From positions 1-5,006 of the forward strand of contig CAKSUH010000134.1 of assembly GCA_934500855.1 (NCBI GenBank): 5,006 bases of DNA, read 5' to 3'. The stretch is from an uncultured Eubacteriales bacterium (GTDB taxonomy: Bacteria; Bacillota; Clostridia; Oscillospirales; CAG-272). Numbering within the stretch: the first letter of the stretch is position 1; each line of letters begins with the position of its first letter. The notes beneath the pieces are model-generated. The model made no database searches and was not told the origin of the DNA. It was given only the letters and a program-made list of their open reading frames with translations. A program made the translations under genes and the position numbers. Below are positions 1 through 5,006 of this stretch, in pieces.

Positions 1-1
1 T

Positions 2-1099
2 CTCGACAATCTGACCCGCTGTGCGATGTATTCGGGCAAAATTCACGGTACAGGTCCGCGCTATTGCCCCTCCATCGAGGACAAGTTGGTCCGTTTCGCC
101 GACAAGGAGCGCCACCAGCTGTTTGTTGAGCCGCTTGGGGAGGACACCGAGGAAATGTATCTTCAGGGCTTCTCCACTTCGCTTCCAACCGATGTTCAGC
201 ACGCAATGCTTCACACGCTTCCCGGATTTGAGCACGCGGAAATCATGCGCTATGCCTATGCAATCGAATATGACTGCGCCGACCCGACGCAGATGAACGC
301 CACGCTGGAATTCAAGCAAATCGAGGGGCTGTTCGGGGCAGGGCAGTTCAACGGAACCTCCGGTTACGAAGAGGCGGCGGCGCAGGGATTGGTTGCCGGC
401 ATCAATGCGGCGCAAAAAATCAAAGGGCTTGACGCATTGATTCTGCCCCGGTCGGGAAGCTATATCGGAACGCTGATTGATGATCTTGTCATCAAAGGAA
501 CAAACGAGCCGTACCGCATGATGACCTCACGCTCGGAGTACCGGCTTCTGTTACGGCAGGACAACGCCGACAGCCGCCTGACTCCGCTCGGACATCGCGT
601 CGGTCTGATCGACGATTCCCGTTTTCATGCGTTTGAAGCCAAGCAGGCGCGGATTGTATCGGAAAAAGCACGACTGGAGCAGACCGTTCTGTCTCCCTCC
701 AAAGCAAATGCTTTTTTGGAAGCACTCGGTGAAACGCCGCTGAAATCAGGCGCGTCGCTCGCCGATTTGTTGCGCAGACCTGCCATTTCCTACGCGCAGC
801 TTCGTGAAATCGACCCGTTACGACCGAATCTGACGCGAGCCGAGCGCCTGACGGTCGAATCCGACATCAAATATGCGGGATATGCCGCGCGACAGATCGG
901 TGAAGTCCGGAGGCAAAGCAAGTTGGAAGAAAAAAGACTGCCCGACAGCCTGGATTACAAAAGCATCAAAGGCTTGCGCATCGAGGCGGCGCAAAAGCTG
1001 GAAAAAATCCGCCCTCTTACCATCGGGCAGGCATCCGCCATCAGCGGGGTCAATCCTGCCGACATTTCGGTTTTGCTGATTTACCTCGGGTTGCACTGA
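2..1099 (+). CDS. mnmG: tRNA uridine-5-carboxymethylaminomethyl modification enzyme MnmG (GidA), C-terminal part, 5' end cut by window
   Basis: MnmG is the FAD-dependent partner of the GTPase MnmE. Together they install the (carboxymethyl)aminomethyl group on C5 of wobble uridine 34 in certain tRNAs. The frame is open from the window's first complete codon (base 2), so the start lies upstream; 365 of the usual roughly 630 residues are present. Both family signatures are visible: GPRYCPSIEDKLVRF at about 53-97, and the glycine-rich GAGQFNGTSGYEEAAAQG stretch from about 335 followed by LVAGINA. Next come the conserved block EPYRMMTSRSEYRLLLRQDN (506-565) and the C-terminal helical domain that contacts MnmE, with YAGYAARQ, LPDSLDYKSIKGL and a terminal GQASAISGVNPADISVLL motif. 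The last is often QASRISGV in relatives. The N-terminal FAD-binding fold is outside the window. The stop is 11 bases before rsmG, so the two genes probably share a transcript. The identification is secure. Confidence 0.98.
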   Translation, partial: LDNLTRCAMYSGKIHGTGPRYCPSIEDKLVRFADKERHQLFVEPLGEDTEEMYLQGFSTSLPTDVQHAMLHTLPGFEHAEIMRYAYAIEYDCADPTQMNATLEFKQIEGLFGAGQFNGTSGYEEAAAQGLVAGINAAQKIKGLDALILPRSGSYIGTLIDDLVIKGTNEPYRMMTSRSEYRLLLRQDNADSRLTPLGHRVGLIDDSRFHAFEAKQARIVSEKARLEQTVLSPSKANAFLEALGETPLKSGASLADLLRRPAISYAQLREIDPLRPNLTRAERLTVESDIKYAGYAARQIGEVRRQSKLEEKRLPDSLDYKSIKGLRIEAAQKLEKIRPLTIGQASAISGVNPADISVLLIYLGLH

Positions 1100-1105
1100 A
1101 AGGAG
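1099..1105 (+). promoter_or_regulatory. Ribosome-binding site of rsmG
   Basis: AAAGGAG lies five bases before the ATG at 1111 and overlaps the last base of the mnmG stop codon. It is a near-perfect Shine-Dalgarno sequence. It fixes the rsmG start and suggests tight coupling to mnmG translation. Confidence 0.85.
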
Positions 1106-1110
1106 AAGCC

Positions 1111-1848
1111 ATGGAACAGATCGATTACAGCGATTTTTGCGAGCAGTACCGCAGAATTTTCGAGCAAAACGGATTGAATCGCTTCTGCTCGGAGCCGTTG
1201 ACGGAATCCTTTGCGGCATTTACCGAGCTTTTGTGTGAAGTCAATTCGCACACCAATCTGACCGCCATCCGCACAATTCCCGAGATCATCGCCAAGCATT
1301 ACGCCGACTGCCTGCTTGCAGAACCATTCTTTCCAAAAGATGCAACCGTTCTGGATGTCGGGTGCGGAGGAGGATTTCCCTGCATTCCGCTTGCTATCAC
1401 CCGCCCCGACCTGCAAATCACCGCAATCGACAGCACCGCAAAGAAGATTGCGTTCGTCCAAGCCGCGGCAGCCGCTCGGCATTTGTCGAATCTGAATCCG
1501 CTTTGTGTGCGCGCCGAGGACTCGGCAATGTCGAAGTATAAGCAGACCTTCACAGTCGGAACAAGCCGCGCGGTAGCAAAGCTGTCTGTTCTTGCAGAAC
1601 TGGTCCTTCCGTATGTCAAAGTCGGAGGCGCACTGGTTGCGCTAAAAGGCGTCTCAGGGCGCGATGAAGTCGCCGACGCAAAGAACGCCATTCATCAGCT
1701 CGGCGGAGAACTTGAAGAAATCCGAGAAAAAAGCCTCTTGTTTGGAAACGCTTCCGAATCAAGAACCATCGTCATCATCAGAAAGGTCACGGAAACGCCT
1801 GCACCGTACCCTCGCCCTTATGCGGCAATCCTCAAAAAGCCCCTTTGA
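1111..1848 (+). CDS. rsmG: 16S rRNA (guanine-N7)-methyltransferase RsmG (GidB)
   Basis: RsmG uses S-adenosylmethionine to methylate N7 of a guanine in the 530 loop of 16S rRNA (G527 in E. coli numbering). Loss of this methylation is known in other bacteria to give low-level streptomycin resistance. The product is 245 residues, normal for the family. Residues 44-51 (VNSHTNLT) match the family's N-terminal N...NLT block. The class I Rossmann SAM-binding motif is VLDVGCGGGFPCIPLAI at 80-96, followed by an acidic strand end, ITAIDSTAKKIAFV (103-116). SRAVAKLSVLAEL (152-164) and GGALVALKG (172-180) are typical RsmG blocks. The C-terminus YPRPYAAILKKPL carries the conserved YPR...KKPL ending, so the gene is intact. 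The ATG at 1111 has an ideal ribosome-binding site. The stop is five bases before the first parS core and is followed by a terminator at 1916-1951. Confidence 0.97.
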   Translation: MEQIDYSDFCEQYRRIFEQNGLNRFCSEPLTESFAAFTELLCEVNSHTNLTAIRTIPEIIAKHYADCLLAEPFFPKDATVLDVGCGGGFPCIPLAITRPDLQITAIDSTAKKIAFVQAAAAARHLSNLNPLCVRAEDSAMSKYKQTFTVGTSRAVAKLSVLAELVLPYVKVGGALVALKGVSGRDEVADAKNAIHQLGGELEEIREKSLLFGNASESRTIVIIRKVTETPAPYPRPYAAILKKPL

Positions 1849-1853
1849 ATCAA

Positions 1854-1869
1854 TGTTTCACGTGAAACA
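1854..1869. other. parS: parS site 1 (ParB-loading centromere site), perfect consensus
   Basis: TGTTTCACGTGAAACA is a perfect 16-base palindrome identical to the consensus parS of Bacillus and related bacteria. The symmetry extends outward, so bases 1849-1874 form a 26-base perfect inverted repeat, longer than the core needed for ParB recognition. It begins five bases after the rsmG stop. ParB dimers load here as CTP-dependent sliding clamps and then spread. Confidence 0.97.
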
Positions 1870-1890
1870 TTGATCCCCACCCAAACATAA

Positions 1891-1906
1891 TGTTTCATGT
1901 GAAACA
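1891..1906. other. parS: parS site 2, one-base variant at the centre
   Basis: TGTTTCATGTGAAACA differs from the consensus only at core position 8 (T instead of C), which breaks the central CG dyad. The flanks remain symmetric over 1887-1910 apart from this centre pair. Its centre lies 37 bases from that of site 1. The one-base change may lower ParB affinity, but the site should still be recognised; that is inference. Confidence 0.9.
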
Positions 1907-1915
1907 TTATTTTGC

Positions 1916-1951
1916 AAGAGATGCCCGGCGGGCATCTCTTTTCTGTTTTTT
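1916..1951 (+). terminator. Intrinsic terminator of the mnmG-rsmG transcript
   Basis: Bases 1916-1926 (AAGAGATGCCC) pair without mismatch with 1930-1940 (GGGCATCTCTT) around a three-base GGC loop, giving an 11-bp stem. It is followed by a T-rich tract (TTCTGTTTTTT, 1941-1951). The reverse orientation lacks a comparable T run, so it should act on rightward transcription. It sits between parS sites 2 and 3 and separates the rsmG transcript from the parA promoter. Confidence 0.93.
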
Positions 1952-1952
1952 A

Positions 1953-1968
1953 TGTTTCACGTGAAACA
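1953..1968. other. parS: parS site 3, perfect consensus
   Basis: TGTTTCACGTGAAACA is identical to site 1. Its flanking symmetry extends by only one base pair (1952-1969). Its centre is 62 bases from that of site 2 and 99 from that of site 1. It lies directly after the T tract of the terminator and about 50 bases upstream of the -35 box of the parA promoter, so ParB bound here could influence parAB transcription. Confidence 0.97.
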
Positions 1969-2018
1969 TTTGCCTTGCCTGTGCCGAATAAAATATTTGT
2001 AAAATCTGCAAAAATCTC

Positions 2019-2047
2019 TTGTATTTTCGCCGGTCTTGTGGTATAAT
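2019..2047 (+). promoter_or_regulatory. Sigma-A-type promoter of parA-parB(-serS), extended -10
   Basis: The -35 box is TTGTAT (2019-2024). A 17-base spacer leads to a perfect -10 box, TATAAT (2042-2047), preceded by TGG, which gives an extended -10 element (TGn). The upstream bases 1990-2018 are A/T-rich with repeated AAAATCT tracts and could act as an UP element. Transcription would start near 2054, leaving a leader of about 40 bases before the parA ATG. This is the only clear promoter I see in the window. Confidence 0.85.
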
Positions 2048-2078
2048 AAAAGCAACACGGATCCAGCCAAACAATCAG

Positions 2079-2084
2079 AAAGGA
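2079..2084 (+). promoter_or_regulatory. Ribosome-binding site of parA
   Basis: AAAGGA lies ten bases before the ATG at 2095, with a further purine run (AGGG) between. The spacing is slightly longer than at rsmG and parB, but no other start codon fits the conserved N-terminus. Confidence 0.75.
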
Positions 2085-2094
2085 AGGGAATCCT

Positions 2095-2856
2095 ATGGGA
2101 AAAATTATTTCGTTTGCAAACCAAAAGGGTGGTGTTGGAAAAACCACCTCGGCGGTCAACATTGCCGCTTCGCTCGGCGTTTTGGGGTATAAAGTCCTCC
2201 TGATCGACCTTGACCCGCAGGGAAACGCAACCAGCGGTGTTGGTCTGATGAAGAAGAACCTGAAAAACACCATTTTTGAGGTTCTGACAACCGATCTTCC
2301 GACCGAAGAAGCGATTATTCAGACGCACTTTGACAATCTCTCCATCATCCCGACGCATACAACGCTTGCACGCGCAGAATATGAGCTTGGCGACATGGAA
2401 GACGGCGAATATGTTATGAAAAAGAAGCTCGCCAAAGCAAAGGAGACTTACGATTATATCATCATCGACTGTCCGCCGTCCCTCGGAATGTTGACGGTCA
2501 ACTCCATGACCGCAAGCGACGGCGTTGTGATTCCGATGCAATGTGAGTTCCTTGCGCTTGAAGGGCTTTCTCAACTGATGTTCACCATCAGCCGCATCAA
2601 GCAGCACTATAATAAGGATCTGAATGTAACCGGCATTCTGATCACGATGTACAACAGCAGGCTTCTTCTCTCGGTTCAGGTTATCAACGAGCTGAAAAAG
2701 CACTATGCCGACAGACTTTTTGAAACGACAATCTCCAGAAATGTAAAGATTTCCGAGGCTCCCGGCTTCGGTATGCCCGTTTATTACCACGGCAAGCGGT
2801 CCAAAGGCTCCAAAGAGTACATGAATGTGGCAAAAGAGCTTGTCGAGCGTATCTGA
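2095..2856 (+). CDS. parA: Chromosome-partitioning ATPase ParA (Soj)
   Basis: ParA/Soj is a deviant-Walker ATPase. It dimerises on ATP, binds nucleoid DNA non-specifically, and is released when ParB stimulates hydrolysis, which helps separate origins; in Bacillus it also controls DnaA. The product is 253 residues, the normal length for the small chromosomal type without an N-terminal operator-binding domain. Visible motifs are the deviant Walker A QKGGVGKTTSA (10-20) with signature lysine K11 and catalytic-loop K16, Walker A' LLIDLDPQGNATSG (35-48) with D40, and Walker B YIIIDCPPSLG (121-131) with D125. TMYNSRLLLSVQV (184-196) holds R189, aligning with the DNA-binding arginine known in B. subtilis Soj. 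ISRNVKISEAPGFGMPV (213-229) is the typical C-terminal block. It follows its own promoter and ends 45 bases before parB, with no terminator between. Confidence 0.97.
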   Translation: MGKIISFANQKGGVGKTTSAVNIAASLGVLGYKVLLIDLDPQGNATSGVGLMKKNLKNTIFEVLTTDLPTEEAIIQTHFDNLSIIPTHTTLARAEYELGDMEDGEYVMKKKLAKAKETYDYIIIDCPPSLGMLTVNSMTASDGVVIPMQCEFLALEGLSQLMFTISRIKQHYNKDLNVTGILITMYNSRLLLSVQVINELKKHYADRLFETTISRNVKISEAPGFGMPVYYHGKRSKGSKEYMNVAKELVERI

Positions 2857-2890
2857 GCTGTCCAAGCAGCCTGAATAATCAAAAGCCGAA

Positions 2891-2896
2891 AAGGAG
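2891..2896 (+). promoter_or_regulatory. Ribosome-binding site of parB
   Basis: AAGGAG lies five bases upstream of the ATG at 2902. It supports this start and so makes the unusual N-terminal sequence of ParB a real part of the protein rather than a start-site error. Confidence 0.85.
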
Positions 2897-2901
2897 CAAC
2901 C

Positions 2902-3867
2902 ATGGCAAAACGAAATGCAATTGGGAGAGATTTTTACTCCCTGATGTTTGACAACACGCCGCCTGCAGACAGCAACTCCGCTTCCTCGGCGGCAACCACC
3001 TTGCGTATCTCCGAGATCGAACCGCGAAGCGACCAGCCGAGAAAAGCCTTTGAGCATGAGCCGCTGGAGCATCTGGCAGATTCCATCGCGCAGTTCGGTG
3101 TGATTCAGCCGATTGTGGTGCGTGCAAATAAGAATGCAGAGGGGACATACGAGATTCTGGCAGGCGAGCGCCGCTGGAGAGCCGCTAAAATGGCAGGTTT
3201 GAGCGAAATTCCCGCAGTCATTCTGGATGGAGACGATCTCAAAGCGGCACAAGTCTCGGTTATCGAGAATGTTCAGCGCGAGGACCTGAACCCGATTGAA
3301 GAAGCGCTGGCTTATCGCACGCTTTTGGACGGTTTCCACCTGACGCAGGAGGAAGTCTCGAGACAGGTCGGCAAGAGCCGCCCCGCCATCGCAAATCTGC
3401 TTCGTCTTCTGGATCTTCCGGATGAGGTGCTGGAACTGGTGAAAGCCGGAAAACTGTCATCCGGTCACGCTCGGGCGCTGCTCGGGTTGAAAAATCAAGA
3501 GCAAATGGTCTCTTTGGCGAATAAGATCGTGGAAAAGGACCTGTCCGTGCGGGATGTAGAACGGACGATTCGCCTGCTGAACTACGAAGCGCCGGTTGAA
3601 GAATCCGAGCTTTCGACGCGCGAGGCGCAGAAGAAAGTATACATGAAGGAATTGGAGCATCGCGCCGTGCAGACGCTCGGCAGACGGGTCAAAATCCTGA
3701 AAACGCCGAAAAAGAGCGTAATTGAGCTGTCCTACACCGATGATGACGACCTGGAAGCCCTTCTGCGGACCATTTGCGGGAGAGATTTCTTCAAGCCGGA
3801 AGAGGATGCGCAGGAGGACGGACTGAGGGGAGCAGACGGGGTTCTGCTCGGAAAGGAAATGCAATGA
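2902..3867 (+). CDS. parB: Chromosome-partitioning protein ParB (Spo0J), parS-binding CTPase
   Basis: ParB loads at parS as a CTP-bound clamp, slides along DNA, recruits SMC/condensin and stimulates ParA. The product is 321 residues, somewhat longer than B. subtilis Spo0J. In order: an N-terminal ParA-contact segment (1-18), a variable linker, and the CTP-binding domain from about 34. That domain has QPRKAFEHEPLEHLADSI (45-62), GERRWRAAKMAGL (88-100, arginine-rich GERR box) and ENVQREDLNPIEEA (122-135, ENxQR box). The helix-turn-helix is LTQEEVSRQVGKSRPAIANL (147-166), followed by SSGHARALLGL (186-196). The dimerisation domain spans about 245-292. Two oddities stand out. The usual LGxGLxALF activation motif appears only as AIGRDFYSLMF (6-16). 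A tail of about 30 mostly acidic residues follows the dimerisation domain. Its own binding sites lie upstream of parA, and its stop codon overlaps the serS start. Confidence 0.97.
   Translation: MAKRNAIGRDFYSLMFDNTPPADSNSASSAATTLRISEIEPRSDQPRKAFEHEPLEHLADSIAQFGVIQPIVVRANKNAEGTYEILAGERRWRAAKMAGLSEIPAVILDGDDLKAAQVSVIENVQREDLNPIEEALAYRTLLDGFHLTQEEVSRQVGKSRPAIANLLRLLDLPDEVLELVKAGKLSSGHARALLGLKNQEQMVSLANKIVEKDLSVRDVERTIRLLNYEAPVEESELSTREAQKKVYMKELEHRAVQTLGRRVKILKTPKKSVIELSYTDDDDLEALLRTICGRDFFKPEEDAQEDGLRGADGVLLGKEMQ
3852..3857 (+). promoter_or_regulatory. Ribosome-binding site of serS, inside parB
   Basis: AAAGGA within the last codons of parB lies six bases before the ATG at 3864. Together with the ATGA overlap, this indicates that serS is translated from the parB message, by re-initiation or coupled initiation. 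Confidence 0.75.
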
Positions 3868-5006
3868 TTGACATTAAATATATCAAAGAAAATCCGGATG
3901 AAGTGGTTGCGCGCCTTGCCGCAAAAGGGAAAGACGCCAAAGAGGATGTTGAAAACATTCTCCGCCTTGACGGTGAACGCCGCACTCTGATTGCGGAAAC
4001 CGAGGCTCTGAAGGCAGAGCAGAACAAAACAACCAAGCTGATTCCGCAATATAAAAAGGAAGGCAAGGACACGGCTGCGATTTTTGCAGAAATGAAGGAG
4101 CTTGGCAATCGCGCAAAGGCGAATGATGACAAGCTGAAGGAAGTGGAGACGCAGCTGATGTCGTTCCTGCTCGGACTTCCGAATCTGCCCGATCCGGACC
4201 TTCTCCCCGGCGGAAAGGAAAACAATCAGCCGCTCCGCTACTTCGGGGAGCCGCGCAAGTTCGACTTTGAGCCGAAAAATCATGTGGATCTCTGCACCGA
4301 TCTCGGTCTGATCGACTACAAACGCGGAACCAAGCTGTCCGGCAACGGTTTCTGGATCTATTCGGGTCTCGGTGCGCGTCTGGAGTGGGCGATTCTCAAC
4401 TACTTCATTGATTTCCATGTCGGAAACGGCTACCAATTCATGCTGGTCCCTCATATGCTCAGCTACGAATGCGGTCTGACTGCGGGTCAGTTCCCGAAAT
4501 TCAAGGATGAGGTCTACTGGCTGGATGTTGCGGAGGACGAGCGTCGCAGATTCATGCTCCCGACTGCGGAAACGGCGCTTGTGACGCTTCACAAGGACGA
4601 GATTCTGTCCGAAGCCGACCTTCCCAAGAAATATTTCGCCTATACGCCCTGTTTCCGTCGCGAGGCAGGCTCCTACCGTGCGGACGAACGCGGCATGGTG
4701 AGAGGTCACCAGTTCAACAAAGTGGAGATGGTACAGTACACGCTGCCCGAAAAGAGCGACGAAGCGTTTGAGGAGCTGGTTGCAAACGCGGAGAACCTGG
4801 TCAAGGGACTTGGCTTCCACTTCAGAACTGTCAAGCTTGCCGCGGCAGACTGCTCTGCATCTATGGCAAGAACCTACGATATAGAAATCCATATACCTTC
4901 CATGAACGGCTATAAGGAGGTCTCCTCCGTTTCAAACGCCAGAGACTATCAGGCGCGCCGTGGTTCCATCCGTTTCCGCAGAGACGGGGAAAAGCAGACG
5001 GAATAT
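3864..5006 (+). CDS. serS: Seryl-tRNA synthetase (serine--tRNA ligase), C-terminus cut by window; divergent subtype
   Basis: This class II synthetase charges tRNA-Ser (and tRNA-Sec where present) with serine in the cytoplasm. The frame stays open from the ATG to the last base, giving 381 residues of an expected 420-430. Residues 1-100 begin MIDIKYIKENPDEV and form the charged, helical N-terminal arm that grips the long variable arm of tRNA-Ser. Then come LGLPNLPDPDLLPGG (103-117), GEPRKFDFEPKNH (128-140), motif 1 around GARLEWAILNYFIDFH (170-185), GQFPKF (208-213), the serine-binding PTAET block (233-237), motif 2 FRREAGSYRADERGMVRGHQ (264-283) followed by FNKVEM, TYDIE (337-341), and EVSSVSNARDYQARRGSIRF (352-371). 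Motif 3 (GRTL..ENYQ region) is beyond the edge. Several blocks differ from the common bacterial type (see findings). The gene overlaps parB by four bases. Confidence 0.95.
   Translation, partial: MIDIKYIKENPDEVVARLAAKGKDAKEDVENILRLDGERRTLIAETEALKAEQNKTTKLIPQYKKEGKDTAAIFAEMKELGNRAKANDDKLKEVETQLMSFLLGLPNLPDPDLLPGGKENNQPLRYFGEPRKFDFEPKNHVDLCTDLGLIDYKRGTKLSGNGFWIYSGLGARLEWAILNYFIDFHVGNGYQFMLVPHMLSYECGLTAGQFPKFKDEVYWLDVAEDERRRFMLPTAETALVTLHKDEILSEADLPKKYFAYTPCFRREAGSYRADERGMVRGHQFNKVEMVQYTLPEKSDEAFEELVANAENLVKGLGFHFRTVKLAAADCSASMARTYDIEIHIPSMNGYKEVSSVSNARDYQARRGSIRFRRDGEKQTEY

Noticed and set aside
728..736. GTGAAAC-like parS half-site inside mnmG
   Set aside because: Only one arm is present and the other side shows no matching inverted half, so it is a chance match in coding sequence.
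1111..1119. Alternative rsmG start sites downstream
   Set aside because: The ATG at 1111 has an ideal ribosome-binding site and gives the normal family length, so later starts are unnecessary.
1849..2094. Intergenic gap as the replication origin itself
   Set aside because: I see no cluster of DnaA boxes (TTATNCACA type). The inverted repeats are parS sites, and the A/T-rich part is explained by the promoter. The origin more likely lies near dnaA outside the window.
2857..2876. Possible hairpin GCTG..CAGC after the parA stop
   Set aside because: The stem is only about four base pairs with no T run, too weak for a terminator. parA and parB are better read as one transcript.
1957..3339. Long open frame on the minus strand (460 codons) opposite parA and the start of parB
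   Set aside because: It lies antisense to two clearly identified genes, covers the parA promoter, has no recognisable domain and a shadow-like composition rich in Cys, His and Arg. It is a by-product of the + strand codon pattern.
3732..4892. Long open frame on the minus strand (386 codons) opposite serS
   Set aside because: It is fully antisense to serS, crosses the parB-serS junction and shows no family motif. It mirrors serS codon structure.

Overview
This window is a piece of conserved chromosome from the replication-origin neighbourhood of a bacterium, most likely a Clostridia-type Firmicute. The order mnmG - rsmG - parS cluster - parA (soj) - parB (spo0J) - serS supports this. So do strong AAGGAG ribosome-binding sites, parS sites matching the Bacillus/Clostridium consensus, and a serS gene directly after parB. 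I cannot name a genus. dnaA and oriC are not visible; in this arrangement they would be expected upstream of mnmG, beyond the left edge.

Layout, all genes on the + strand. Positions 2-1099 hold the C-terminal part of MnmG (tRNA wobble-uridine modification), cut by the window edge. After an 11-base gap comes rsmG (1111-1848), a 16S rRNA m7G methyltransferase, probably in the same transcript. The 246-base gap that follows is dense. It has three parS palindromes (1854-1869, 1891-1906, 1953-1968), a strong intrinsic terminator between the second and third (1916-1951), and a good sigma-A-type promoter with an extended -10 (2019-2047). That promoter should drive parA (2095-2856) and parB (2902-3867). 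serS (3864 to the window end, C-terminus missing) overlaps the parB stop codon by four bases.

The first two genes serve tRNA and rRNA modification. The middle section is a complete chromosome-partition module: ParA ATPase, ParB CTPase/DNA clamp, and its loading sites in cis. The last gene is seryl-tRNA synthetase, apparently translationally coupled to parB. No mobile element, CRISPR array, tRNA or rRNA gene was seen.

I found no previously undescribed system. Points worth a second look are the geometry of the three parS sites around the terminator, the unusual N-terminus and extra acidic tail of ParB, the divergent motif-2 and active-site region of the SerRS, the parB-serS overlap, and the absence of a noc gene where Bacillus has one.
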